Source: Streptomyces cinnabarinus (lineage in GTDB: Bacteria > Actinomycetota > Actinomycetes > Streptomycetales > Streptomycetaceae). Taken from it: 64,000 nt of DNA. The stretch is from NCBI RefSeq assembly GCF_027270315.1, contig NZ_CP114413.1, forward strand, positions 9,176,001-9,240,000, given 5' to 3'. This document shows positions 18,483 to 27,402 of the stretch, piece after piece (the first letter of the stretch is position 1; each line of letters opens with the position of its first letter). The translations under genes and the position numbers were made by a program. The notes under the pieces were generated by a model. It had not been told where the DNA came from and ran no database searches. It saw only the letters and a list, made by a program, of their open reading frames with translations.

Positions 18483-18699
18483 CGGGCGCCTTCTGCGATT
18501 TCGCACGCACAGCCCCGCGCCCGCGAGGCTCCGCGCCACATACCGTCCCCGGTCCAGGGCGCCGTTCACAGCGGTGAGCAGACAGGCGTGTGCGGTTGTC
18601 GCGGTACCGGGTTCGTGCAGCTGTCGACTGATGGCGGTGTGCCGGTGGCGTCTGCCGGAAACCTGGTGTATCCGCTGCCCCACACCAGCTCTCGCCAAT

Positions 18700-18743
18700 T
18701 GGTCCAGACCTGACTGGTCTACACCCTTGACTGGTACAGACCA
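18700..18743 (+). promoter_or_regulatory. Three DasR-type (dre) operator repeats before the chitinase
   Basis: Three related 12-mers lie in a row: TGGTCCAGACCT (18700), TGGTCTACACCC (18715) and TGGTACAGACCA (18732), at 15- and 17-bp spacing. They match the known chitinase direct repeat and the dre consensus ACTGGTCTAGACCACT, to which the GntR-type repressor DasR binds in Streptomyces. N-acetylglucosamine signalling and chitin response are therefore expected for the downstream gene. Confidence 0.85.
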
Positions 18744-18876
18744 AAGCGGTTGAGTGAACTTCCATAACCCCCCACCACGGCCGCCCCACGCCGTGTCCGG
18801 TCCACCGGTGCGTGCGGTGCGGGCTCGCTGCGTCCTGCCCCGAGGAGCGGCCGTGCCCCGCAAAGGAGTTGATCCC

Positions 18877-19767
18877 GTGTCGAGACGCCGACTCGCTGCC
18901 GTCGTGGCCGTCCTCACCCTCGCCGGTGCCGCCCCGGTGCTGCTCCCGGCCACGAATGCCGCCGCCGCGGCGTGCTCCAGCTACCCGAACTGGGTGGCTG
19001 GCAGGTCGTACAACGCCGGTGACATCGTCCGCTACACCGACGGCAAGGCGTACATCGCCGAGCACGCCAACCCGGGCTACGACCCGGTCATCAGCACCTG
19101 GTACTGGGAGCCGTACGCCTGCGACAGCGGGCCGGGCACGCCCGACGCCCGCTTCGTGGTGACGGAAGCGCAGTTCAACCAGATGTTCCCCAACCGGAAT
19201 TCCTTCTACAGCTACAGCGGCCTGACCGCGGCCCTGAGCGCCTACCCCGGCTTCGCCAACACCGGCAGCGACACGGTGAAGAAGCAGGAGGCCGCGGCCT
19301 TCCTGGCCAACGTCAGCCACGAGACCGGCGGTCTGGTGCACGTGGTGGAGCAGAACCAGGCCAACTACCCGCACTACTGCGACTGGAGCCGCCCGTACGG
19401 CTGTCCGGCCGGTCAGGCCGCGTACTACGGCCGCGGCCCGATCCAGCTGAGCTGGAACTTCAACTACAAGGCGGCGGGCGACGCGCTCGGCATCGACCTG
19501 CTGGGCAACCCCTGGCTGGTGCAGAACGACTCGGCCATCGCCTGGAAGACGGCCCTGTGGTACTGGAACACCCAGACTGGTCCCGGCACCATGACTCCCC
19601 ACAACGCCATGGTGAACGGCGCCGGCTTCGGCCAGACGATCCGCAGCATCAACGGCTCCCTGGAGTGTGACGGCAAGAACCCGGCCCAGGTGCAGAGCCG
19701 CGTGAACAACTACCAGCGGTTCACGCAGATCCTCGGGACGTCACCCGGCGGCAACCTGTACTGCTGA
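18877..19767 (+). CDS. Secreted GH19 chitinase with chitin-binding domain
   Basis: About 296 residues from the GTG at 18877, with AAAGGAG eight bases upstream. A signal peptide is followed by a CBM5/12-type chitin-binding domain (NWVAGRSYNAGDIVRY, then WYWEPYAC). The GH19 catalytic domain follows. NVSHETGG gives catalytic Glu149, VVEQN gives Glu158, and YYGRGPIQLSWNFNY is the family signature, followed by GFGQTIRSINGSLEC. It hydrolyses beta-1,4-linked N-acetylglucosamine in chitin outside the cell. Actinobacterial GH19 enzymes of this type are often antifungal. The dre repeats upstream point to control by DasR. Confidence 0.96.
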   Translation: MSRRRLAAVVAVLTLAGAAPVLLPATNAAAAACSSYPNWVAGRSYNAGDIVRYTDGKAYIAEHANPGYDPVISTWYWEPYACDSGPGTPDARFVVTEAQFNQMFPNRNSFYSYSGLTAALSAYPGFANTGSDTVKKQEAAAFLANVSHETGGLVHVVEQNQANYPHYCDWSRPYGCPAGQAAYYGRGPIQLSWNFNYKAAGDALGIDLLGNPWLVQNDSAIAWKTALWYWNTQTGPGTMTPHNAMVNGAGFGQTIRSINGSLECDGKNPAQVQSRVNNYQRFTQILGTSPGGNLYC

Positions 19768-19865
19768 CGGCGAGTCCCGGTGTTGGTGCCTTGCGGGATG
19801 TCATGCCCCTGATCAGGTCGGCCCCTGCGTCCCGCATGCGCCCACACCCCCGCGCCTCCGCTCGC

Positions 19866-19896
19866 CCCGACCGCGATGCTTGCCGCCGCGGTCGGG
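19866..19896 (+). terminator. Hairpin downstream of the chitinase
   Basis: CCCGACCGCG (19866-19875) pairs with 19887-19896 over an 11-base loop, about 100 bp past the stop codon. There is no T-run. It is a plausible terminator for the chitinase transcript. The rest of 19768-20155 shows no gene I can support. Confidence 0.45.
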
Positions 19897-20155
19897 AGCC
19901 GCGCAGCCCGCTGCGTCGCTCTGTGCGGCGGCGTCAGGGTGAGGAGCGTCTGTGAGTGAGCGGATGGAGGCCCTGCAACGCGTGGCCGCCCGCTGTGTGC
20001 TGCCAGTGTTGGCACGACCCCCTTCTTTTGGCGCGAACGGAGGCCCCGTCGACGATCGCCGGTGTCCGGTCCACCTCGCCCCGGGCCCCGAATTCGTCCT
20101 CAGCGCCCACGACCGGCATCGTGCCGCACGAACATCAAGTCACGTGAGACAACCT

Positions 20156-20740
20156 CTATGCCTTGGTCGGTGCGGCCGACCTGGCGGCCTGCTCGATCTT
20201 CGCGCAGTAGGCTGCACGGGCTTCCTCGTCGATCCATTCCTCGTGTTCGGCGCGTACCCCGGTCCGGCCGTCGAGGCCCTCGCGCAGGATGTCGGCGTGC
20301 CCGGCATGCCGGTTTGACTCGCCGAGGACATGGACCATGACGGCGAACAGGTTCGTGTTGGGATAGGGCTCCGGCCACCACGGCACGTGGCCAGGGGCGT
20401 CGAGGGGAAGCTCGTTGATCGTCGCGTCCGAGTGTTCCCACGTACGCCGGTAGAACCCGATGATCTGATCGCGGGTCTCGTCCTCTGTCGCCCACAGATC
20501 GCTGCCGTTGTGGTCCTGCCACCGGCACAGCGGTTCCGGGGAAGGACGGTCGAAGACCTCGCCGAAATACCTGGCCTCGACGGTGGCCACGTGTTTGACC
20601 AGACCGAGGAGGTTGGTCCCGGTCGCCGTCAAAGGTCGGCGGGCGTCGTAGTCGGACAAGCCGTCGAGTTTCCAGAGCAGCGCCTTGCGGTCGCGCCGCA
20701 GTCTCCCGTGCAGGTTGGCCTTCGCGAATTCATCGATCAT
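20156..20740 (-). CDS. DinB-family (DUF664) protein
   Basis: About 194 residues from the ATG at 20740 (an in-frame start at 20758 is possible). It has the four-helix DinB layout: the first helix MIDEFAKANLHGRLRR, GLVKHVATVEARYFGE with the first metal-type histidine, then HVLGESNRHAGHADILRE with the last two histidines. DinB-fold proteins include mycothiol- or bacillithiol-dependent transferases. This subgroup is mostly uncharacterised, so thiol-dependent activity is only likely. It is convergent with the chitinase. Confidence 0.88.
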   Translation of the reverse strand: MIDEFAKANLHGRLRRDRKALLWKLDGLSDYDARRPLTATGTNLLGLVKHVATVEARYFGEVFDRPSPEPLCRWQDHNGSDLWATEDETRDQIIGFYRRTWEHSDATINELPLDAPGHVPWWPEPYPNTNLFAVMVHVLGESNRHAGHADILREGLDGRTGVRAEHEEWIDEEARAAYCAKIEQAARSAAPTKA

Positions 20741-20868
20741 GCGGCATGAGCCTGCCACGGCCTGCTCGTGGTCTCAAGATCCCTTATGTGGTCCCGAAGA
20801 TCGCGAAACGCGGCACGTGAGACAACTCGGATGACGTGATGCAACCGCGGAACCTTGTGGTGAAGACA

Positions 20869-21126
20869 TCAGTCGTCGCCGCGCGGCACGATCTTTCCCA
20901 CTGCCGACCCGAAGAACGTACTGTCGCGGAAGTCGATATGGTCGCCCCCGTACGTTGTGCTCGTGGGTCGCGGTGGCGTCGGGTTCAGCTCGCGGAGCAC
21001 AGCCGCCGCCCTCGCCGCCCGGGCCGCAGCATGCGCCTGGGCCCCCTGGTGGTCCCCTGGCTTTCGGGCGGCGTTCGCCACATCGCTGATGCCGCGGATC
21101 GTGAGTGTCTCCACCTCCGTGGTCAG
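20869..21126 (-). pseudogene. C-terminal fragment of an MTA/SAH nucleosidase-like protein
   Basis: The segment ETLTIRGISDVANAARKPGD followed by AQAHAAARAARAAAVLREL corresponds to the end of the nucleoside phosphorylase-fold domain. The tail with YGGDHIDFRDSTFFGSAVGK often follows this fold in actinobacterial conflict-type proteins. The catalytic N-terminal part is missing. Just beyond, on the plus strand around 21150-21250, a TPR-like piece (EAFRNLGNALKSLGRD) is another debris fragment. Confidence 0.6.
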
Positions 21127-21255
21127 ATGCGCGGCACCGGCCCCGGGCCTCCGAGGCCTTCCGCAACCTCGGCAACGCTCTGAAGTCGCTGGGCCGTGAT
21201 GCGGCCGCGAACGATGCGTTCGCTCGCGGGCGCGCCATCACGCTGTCCGGCGGCG

Positions 21256-21565
21256 GCCACCCTGAAGGCGTCCTCCTCATGACCGTCTCCACCGCTGAGC
21301 GACCGGGCCTGCCGACGTGTCGAGCAGGCTGAAATAGCTTGCCCCCTTGGTCACTTCGATGCCGAGTCGGCGAGTTGCCTGACCACCTTGCTGCACAAGG
21401 CAGCGGTACCTGCGCGCCCTCCGTGATCACCCGCCCGTGGATCCGTGCGCTCGGCGTTTCGTGGCGGGACCGGGATGCTCTCAGGGGGCAGGCGGAGCGG
21501 CGTACGAATTCGGTGCCCTGAAGGTCCGCGTCGGCGCCTTCAGTTGACACCGGTTCGGGACCAGG
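21256..21565. other. No gene recognised
   Basis: About 310 bp between the debris above and the cbiZ-like gene. No frame gives a family I recognise and no clear hairpin was noticed. Confidence 0.35.
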
Positions 21566-22243
21566 TCACGTGTTGGCACTGGCTCGTACGGCGTCGTGGA
21601 CGGCGCGGGCGAGGCGGGCGCCCCAGAGAGAGCGGGGGCCCGCGAAGGCGTGGACCTCGTCGTCGGCGCGCGGGGCACGGGCGGCGATGCAGACGGCGTC
21701 CGTGGGAGTGCCGGAACAGTCGTACCCCGCTTCGAGCAGCGCCTGCACCTTGGCTTCCGTGGCGGTGGCTACGGCGTTGACCAGCGCCGCGTCGGTCAGG
21801 GACACGGGAAGCGTCGCGACGATGTTGATCGTGCCGGCCCGCGGTGTCGCGGCCGTGCCCTCGGCCGGGGAAGCGGCCCATCCGCGTACCCCGAGCCCCG
21901 CGGTGGCCACGGCGTCCACCCCACCGTCGTGGGCGAGCCCGTACTTGCGCACGTCGGCGGCGGTCATCAGCCCGACGCCCGGGCCACGGGCGCCGGCGGC
22001 GCGCGCAAGGTCGGCGAGGTGGCGGTCCGGGTCGGTGCGCCGATAGCCGTGGGTGACCTGGGTGTTGAGGATCCAGGCGCGTTCGCCGATGCCGCCGCCG
22101 AGGACGGCGCTGCTGATCATCCGCCAGCCGTCGCCCACCCGCCACAGCAGGCTGTGCAGGTGCTCACCGTCCTCGATGCGGGTGAGGTGCTGCATGCCGG
22201 GCGGGCCCGCGAGGTGGCGGGTCGGCGGATGGAGGGCGGTCAC
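21566..22243 (-). CDS. cbiZ: Adenosylcobinamide amidohydrolase (CbiZ)
   Basis: A 225-residue protein with the CbiZ pattern. WRMISSAVLGGGIGERAWIL is the typical opening, followed by VGLMTAADVRKYGLAHDGGV, a threonine-rich TINIVATLPVSLTDAALVNA and a conserved end SGTPTDAVCIAARAP. CbiZ cleaves the aminopropanol arm of adenosylcobinamide to give adenosylcobyric acid, allowing salvage of incomplete corrinoids. No other cobalamin gene is in the window, so it stands alone here. The next gene is divergent, with about 200 bp between. Confidence 0.92.
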   Translation of the reverse strand: MTALHPPTRHLAGPPGMQHLTRIEDGEHLHSLLWRVGDGWRMISSAVLGGGIGERAWILNTQVTHGYRRTDPDRHLADLARAAGARGPGVGLMTAADVRKYGLAHDGGVDAVATAGLGVRGWAASPAEGTAATPRAGTINIVATLPVSLTDAALVNAVATATEAKVQALLEAGYDCSGTPTDAVCIAARAPRADDEVHAFAGPRSLWGARLARAVHDAVRASANT

Positions 22244-22441
22244 CGGACGGACTCCTACTGATGGCCGGGCGAGATCCGAGTGATCGTACGTCGCGTTGTG
22301 CGGGCGGGCTGTGCCGGGCCAGCGTCGTCAGGGCCCTTGCCCAGGGACCCTTGCGCGGGACTCTTGCCCTTGGACGGGCGGGTCTGGTTCTGTACCGCGC
22401 TACGGGTGTTTGATCACGTGGAGTGCGAGGAGAGCGACGGC

Positions 22442-23272
22442 GTGGAGCGGGGAACACAGAACGGTGTCCGGGACTGTCTGCCGGAAGGGCTCGGTCAGGC
22501 GATACGGGAGACCGCCGAGGCCATCGCGGCGCTCCTGGACGGTGCGGCGGACACGGACATGAGCGGCCGGGTGCCAGGACTGGAGTGGACGGTCGGTGAG
22601 ACGGCCGCCCACCTGGCCATGGCCAACGGCTTGATGGCCGATCTCGCGTCCGGTCGGGAACGCCCGTACGGGGACGGCACGCCGGAAGGTATCGCGGCGG
22701 CCAATGCGCGCAGTCTCGTGGAGTTTCCTGAGCGCGGGGCGGAGCCGCTGTCGGCGCTGCTTGTGCAACAGACCGACGTGTTCCTGGACGCGGTTGAGCG
22801 GGCCGCGGCGGAAGGGAGTGCGGGGCGGACGCTGCAGACCCCGCTCGGTCCCATGGACCAGGACGTTCTCGCCGCGTACCTGCTGACCCACATGCTCGGC
22901 CACGGCTACGATCTCGCCCGCGGGCTGCGCCGGCCGCACATGATCAATGCGACGCGGGTCGGGTTGTGCCTGCCCTTCCTGCAGACGGCGATGCCGCGTA
23001 TCGCCGGCACCTCCACGCTGACGGCCCGTTACACCTTGCGCGTCCCGGGCAGCGCGGCCTTCGGCGTCACCTTCACCGACGGCCAGGTTGAGGTGCTTCC
23101 CGACCCGCCTGAGCGTTCGGACTGCACCATCCTCACGGAGCCGGTCGTCTTCCTCCTCATCGCGCTAGGGCGCCTGGGTCCCTGGCGGGCCATGGCACGC
23201 GGAGGTGTCCTCGCCTGGGGCCGCAAGCCCTGGCTCGCCCCCCGCTTCCCCACCCTGTTCAAGGCGCCCTGA
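22442..23272 (+). CDS. Mycothiol-dependent maleylpyruvate isomerase family protein with SCP2-like C-terminus
   Basis: About 276 residues from the GTG at 22442, chosen because GAGGAG lies ten bases upstream; the open frame extends much further. The N-terminal DinB-like four-helix domain has the family histidines: GLEWTVGETAAHLAMANGLM and LLTHMLGHGYDLARGL. The C-terminal 100 residues resemble an SCP2 sterol-carrier fold (YTLRVPGSAAFGVTFTDG). Such enzymes use mycothiol, the actinobacterial thiol, as cofactor for isomerisation or transfer. The substrate is unknown. Confidence 0.85.
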   Translation: MERGTQNGVRDCLPEGLGQAIRETAEAIAALLDGAADTDMSGRVPGLEWTVGETAAHLAMANGLMADLASGRERPYGDGTPEGIAAANARSLVEFPERGAEPLSALLVQQTDVFLDAVERAAAEGSAGRTLQTPLGPMDQDVLAAYLLTHMLGHGYDLARGLRRPHMINATRVGLCLPFLQTAMPRIAGTSTLTARYTLRVPGSAAFGVTFTDGQVEVLPDPPERSDCTILTEPVVFLLIALGRLGPWRAMARGGVLAWGRKPWLAPRFPTLFKAP

Positions 23273-23451
23273 CCTCGGGTTCCCCGCCGAGGGCACCTGG
23301 CGAGTGGTGTGCGGTGCCGGGGCGTGGGGGAGGGGAACTCGGGCCCGGACCAGGCCGAACTGTCGGGGGCCGGAACAGTGACTCTTCAAGTGGTCGTCCG
23401 CAGTCGGGCACTGGCCGCTGATGGCCTGGATGCGGCGGCGCGTCGCCAATG

Positions 23452-24150
23452 TCAGGCTGCGGGACTCGTCATGGGGCGGGGAACCGGGGTGATGTGGGCG
23501 AAGGCGCTGCGGGCGTTCCACGTGGGGAACGCTCGGATGAGCCAGGAGGGGCCGTGGAGCTGGATGCGGTGGTCATGGACGGCGTCGCCCCAGGTCTGCT
23601 GGCCGGCGTGCCATTTGACGAAGGCTTCGGCTTCTGCCGTGATGTAGAGGTCCTCGTCGAGACCGGGGTACGTCTTGCAGATCTCGGTGTCTTTGTGCTC
23701 GATCAGCAGCCAGTACCGCTCGGGGCTCGGGCGGCCGGTGAAATCGAAGCGGATGACGATGCGCTGTTCCGGGAGCCGGTCTCGGCGAAGCGCGTTGCAC
23801 ATCGACCACAGAGCCACGAAGGGGTCGAGGTGCTCGGGGGCGATCTCGAGCCAGGCGGCACCCCACTCACCGAGCGACACGCAGACCTTGAACAGTTCGT
23901 GGCCGCAGGGCGTGAGCTCGTAGTGGCCTTGGCGCCCGTCGGGCTTGCGTGCCTTCACGACGATGCCGAGCCGTTCGAGCTGCTTGAGTCGCTGAGAGAG
24001 CAGGGTGCGGGAGAGGCCGGGGGCGCCCTCCAGGATTTCGCCGAAGGTTCCACAGCCCAGGTACAGGTTGCGGATGATCAGGGGCGTCCAGCGCTCGGCG
24101 AAGATCTCGGCACCACGGGCGATCGGGCAGTACTGGCCGTAGCTCCGCAC
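23452..24150 (-). CDS. HxlR-family regulator with extended C-terminus
   Basis: About 232 residues from the GTG at 24150. Residues 1-100 hold the HxlR winged helix: RSYGQYCPIARGAEIFAERW with the conserved redox-type cysteine, GTFGEILEGAPGLSRTLLSQ, and RLKQLERLGIVVK. An additional C-terminal domain of about 110 residues (RIVIRFDFTGRPSPERYWLL) is usual in the longer actinobacterial members and may sense a ligand. It faces away from the flavoprotein gene at 24298 with about 150 bp between, so it is the likely regulator of that gene. Confidence 0.88.
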   Translation of the reverse strand: MRSYGQYCPIARGAEIFAERWTPLIIRNLYLGCGTFGEILEGAPGLSRTLLSQRLKQLERLGIVVKARKPDGRQGHYELTPCGHELFKVCVSLGEWGAAWLEIAPEHLDPFVALWSMCNALRRDRLPEQRIVIRFDFTGRPSPERYWLLIEHKDTEICKTYPGLDEDLYITAEAEAFVKWHAGQQTWGDAVHDHRIQLHGPSWLIRAFPTWNARSAFAHITPVPRPMTSPAA

Positions 24151-24297
24151 ACCACCAGTCTGGCACCGCTGCCGCAGGCCCGCAGTCCAGATTCTTGACT
24201 TCACATCCGCGGCCTTCAGGGGTGCGATGGGGTCGATGGCAAGGAGCTGGCGGTGGCGGCCGAGCATATCGGCCGCCTACGTGAGGAGGCGACCGTC

Positions 24298-25668
24298 ATG
24301 AGGATCGACGGGTTCCGGGGGCGACTGATCACCGGTGGCGACGCCGACTACGACAGCGCCCGTGCCGTGTGGAACGGCGCCGTGGACCGGCGCCCCCGGC
24401 TGATCGCCCGATGCGCGGGCACCGCCGACGTCGCCGCGGCCGTGCGGTTCGCCCGCGATCACGACCTGGTGATCGCCGTACGGGGCGGCGGCCACAACGT
24501 GGCCGGCACCGCGGTCTGCGACGACGGCGTCGTGATCGACCTCTCGCAGATGCGGGCCGTGTCGGTCGACCCCGCCGACCGCACGGCCTCGGTCCAGGGC
24601 GGCGCTCTGTGGGGCGATGTCGATCACGAGACGCAGGCCCACGCACTGGCCACGACCGGCGGCATCGTGAGCCACACTGGCGTCGCCGGGCTGACCCTCG
24701 GCGGCGGTATCGGCTTCCTCATGCGCGCACACGGACTCACCGTCGACAACCTGCTGGCCGCGGAGGTGGTCACGGCCGACGGCAGCATTCTCCGCGCGTC
24801 CGCCGACGACCACCCCGATCTGTACTGGGCACTGCGAGGCGGCGGCGGCAACTTCGGAGTCGTGACCACCTTCCGGTTCGCGCTGCACCCGGTGGGCCCG
24901 CTCGTCCTTGCCGGTCCCGTCTTCTGGGCGGCCGACCACACCACCGACGTGCTCCGCTTCTACCGGGACTTCGCCGCCGGCGCACCCGACGAACTCGGCA
25001 CCGTGGTCAGGCTCGGGACCATACCCCCGCTGCCGGCCATCCCCGACGAGCTGCACTGGCGGCCGGCCATCGCCGTCGTCTGCTGCTACGCCGGCCCGAT
25101 CGCCGACGGTGAGCGCGCTGTGGAGGCCCTCCGCCGGCTGCGGACCCCGCTGGTGGATCTGCTCGCACCCAAGCCGTACACGGCTCACCAGAGCGCCACC
25201 GACGGCACCGTGCCCCACGGCTGGCACTACTACTGGAAGGCCACGGACCTCGTCGGCCTGTCCGACGACGCCATCTCCGTCATCACCGATCACGCCTACC
25301 GCGCTCGGTCGCCCCGGTCGTACGCGGTGATGTTCCACATGGGCGGCGCCGTCACCCGGGTTCCCCACGCGGCCACCCCCTACGCCGGCCGTGACATCGC
25401 CCACAACATCAACATCGATGCCGTGTGGCTGCCCGCTGATCCGGAAGAGCACGCCGCGGCTGAGACCGCGTGGGCCCGGCGGTTCTTCGACGCCCTCCAG
25501 CCACACCGCGCCGGGAGTGTCTACGTCAACTTCCTTGATGCGGACGACGATGCCGGCCGTGTCCGAGAGGCGTACGGCGATCGCATCTATCGGCGACTGG
25601 CCGAGGTCAAGGCCAAGTACGACCCTGACAACACCTTCCGCCACAACAAGAACATCCGTCCCGGCTGA
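24298..25668 (+). CDS. FAD-binding oxidoreductase, BBE (berberine bridge) type
   Basis: About 456 residues. Two starts are well supported: GTG 24253 (AAGGAG six bases before) and ATG 24298 (GAGGAGG eight before). The second gives the usual family N-terminus. The PCMH-type FAD domain has VIAVRGGGHNVAGTAVCDDG, where the histidine is the usual 8-alpha FAD attachment site, followed by HTGVAGLTLGGGIGFLMRAH. The usual second attachment cysteine is not present there, so single covalent linkage is likely. The C-terminal BBE motif SVYVNFLDADD is present. It oxidises an unknown substrate using oxygen and is probably controlled by the divergent HxlR regulator. Confidence 0.92.
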   Translation: MRIDGFRGRLITGGDADYDSARAVWNGAVDRRPRLIARCAGTADVAAAVRFARDHDLVIAVRGGGHNVAGTAVCDDGVVIDLSQMRAVSVDPADRTASVQGGALWGDVDHETQAHALATTGGIVSHTGVAGLTLGGGIGFLMRAHGLTVDNLLAAEVVTADGSILRASADDHPDLYWALRGGGGNFGVVTTFRFALHPVGPLVLAGPVFWAADHTTDVLRFYRDFAAGAPDELGTVVRLGTIPPLPAIPDELHWRPAIAVVCCYAGPIADGERAVEALRRLRTPLVDLLAPKPYTAHQSATDGTVPHGWHYYWKATDLVGLSDDAISVITDHAYRARSPRSYAVMFHMGGAVTRVPHAATPYAGRDIAHNINIDAVWLPADPEEHAAAETAWARRFFDALQPHRAGSVYVNFLDADDDAGRVREAYGDRIYRRLAEVKAKYDPDNTFRHNKNIRPG

Positions 25669-26292
25669 GCAGGGCCGACGACGGCCGATGAGGGGATCCG
25701 GGATCCTGTGGCGGTTGCGAACCTCAGGGCTCTCCGGGGCAGCGGGCTTGTGTCGAACGTGCACAGGGCGGACCGAGTCGCCTTGGTATGTGGTGTTGCC
25801 CAGCGGCAGTGCGATGCGTGACCCGCCGGTCTGCCACGGGTGAAGCAGGCGGACGGGGCCGTTCGGGGAGACCAGGAGGATCAGGTGCGGGATGAAGTCC
25901 TCGCGCCACACGCGGAAAGACACAGCGTGCTCGGGCATCGGGGCGTCTGGTGACGATCTTTGAAAATCCCGACCCGTGGTCCTGTCATTCCCTGGACACG
26001 CTCTTGTTCCCCATCTCGTGATGCCTGCCTGCCGAGCGCGCGTACTGGGTCGCGTGGCACGGCTGAAGCGGCTGCCACCGTGATCGAATCATGTGCCGAC
26101 CCATTCCCGAGCGGTGTCAGTGCCGAATGAGGCCCCGACGTGTCTGCTCCGTGGGGTGCCATGGTCATCGACGTCGATTGGACGCCCACGTCTCCTTTCA
26201 GCAGGTGACGGTGTTATGACGTGCGATCGGCCAGGACGTCAATCCGGAGCGACCCGCCGGAAAAGCTGACCGGCCGCTATGAAGCCCCGAAG
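25669..26292. other. Long gap with a possible 5' gene fragment on the minus strand
   Basis: Minus-strand codons from 25938 down to about 25720 read a protein-like start (MPEHAVSFRVWREDFIPHLI, then GGSRIALPLGNTTYQGDSV). The frame then runs into the antisense of the flavoprotein gene. This may be the 5' end of a gene cut by rearrangement; the family is not recognised. No gene is supported in 25945-26290. Confidence 0.35.
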
Positions 26293-27060
26293 CTATCGAA
26301 CGTCGACGAAGTCGCCGCTCGCGTTGACGGAAGCGGTAGTGCCAGTTCCAGCAAAAGCGAAGCGGTAGTACCCGTCCGAGCCGGCGGTAGCCGTGGCGGT
26401 TACCGCCCCGCTGCTGCCGCTCGTGACGGTCTTGACGGTGGTGTAGGTGCTGCTGCCTTTCTTGCGGAACTGCAGCTTCACCGGCTGTTCCTTGAACCCG
26501 ACGTACTTGTCGATGCTCCAGTCAGCCCGCGTCAGGGTGCCCCTCACGGTGATCGTCTTGCCCTTCTGTACCGGTTCGGGCGTGGCGTTGGCGGTGAGCT
26601 TGGTGGCGCGGAGCAGCTTGAAGGTGTACTTGTCCTGGTTCTCGTAGGTGTCCTCCCACGCGTCGATGTGGAGGTGGACCTTCCAGGTTCCGGCCGGTGT
26701 GTTGCCCTGAGTGAACAGCCTGATCGGGTCCACCGTGTAGGCGCCGGTGCAGGTCGTCGTGGGCTTGGTCTCCGCGCAGTCGAGCAGCTGACCGCCGTCC
26801 GTGTAGACAACGGCGTATGACGGGCTGAACAGGGTCGCGTTGGCCTGGTAGACGCCGGAGGCGTGCGTCGCGGTGACAGCGATGGGGAACTTCACGACCG
26901 CATGCGTGCCCACCACCACGGGCTTGCCCCCGTTGACGACGACCTTGTCGACCGTGATCTCGTCAGCGGCCGCGGCTCGCGCGGGTGGGATCGCCAAAGC
27001 GGCTCCCACGAGGACACAGATCGGACCGGCGGTGGCGACTCGTCTGGTCGTGGTACGCAC
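26293..27060 (-). CDS. Secreted protein with Ig-like beta domains
   Basis: A 255-residue protein. The signal peptide (RTTTRRVATAGPICVLVGAA) is probably cleaved after ARAAAA. Mature residues about 35-150 and 155-255 look like two beta-sandwich domains. The second opens ATPEPVQKGKTITVRGTLTR and ends GYYRFAFAGTGTT, a pattern common in streptomycete extracellular proteins and Ig-like repeats. One cysteine pair lies near residue 95. There is no enzyme motif, so a binding or structural role outside the cell is the most one can infer. Confidence 0.8.
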   Translation of the reverse strand: MRTTTRRVATAGPICVLVGAALAIPPARAAAADEITVDKVVVNGGKPVVVGTHAVVKFPIAVTATHASGVYQANATLFSPSYAVVYTDGGQLLDCAETKPTTTCTGAYTVDPIRLFTQGNTPAGTWKVHLHIDAWEDTYENQDKYTFKLLRATKLTANATPEPVQKGKTITVRGTLTRADWSIDKYVGFKEQPVKLQFRKKGSSTYTTVKTVTSGSSGAVTATATAGSDGYYRFAFAGTGTTASVNASGDFVDVR

Positions 27061-27225
27061 ATGACCCCCCCAAGGGCAAGAACCTCATGTCCCGCCGAAC
27101 TGCCCTTTCGAGCGGGCCTGTTGATCAGTCAGTGCATCGTACAGCGGTGCACGTTCACGGGCGGGCCGACGATGATGCAGCGTGATCACCACGTGCAGGG
27201 CGGGCACTGACGTGGTTCGGATCAA

Positions 27226-27390
27226 GCCTGCTGGCCGCGTCTGGACCGCTGGCAGCAGGCCGGGGTCTTCGACCAGTTGCACCACATTGTGCTCGCGAAG
27301 CTGAACGCGGTCGGCGAACTCGACTGGTCCCGCGCCTGCGTGGACGGCTCCGATATTCGCGCGAGAAGGGGGCTGAGAGCGAGGTGGCTT
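27226..27390 (+). pseudogene. IS5-family transposase fragment
   Basis: The frame at 27238 reads RLDRWQQAGVFDQLHHIVLA, then ELDWSRACVDGSDIRA, a stretch ending with the first DDE aspartate. About 50 codons remain. Confidence 0.75.
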
Positions 27391-27402
27391 GAGGCCTCAA
27401 GA

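Noticed and set aside
24277..25938. Minus-strand frame of about 550 codons opposite the flavoprotein gene
   Set aside because: Only the first 70 or so codons, outside the flavoprotein gene, look protein-like. The rest is antisense of a clear BBE-type enzyme.
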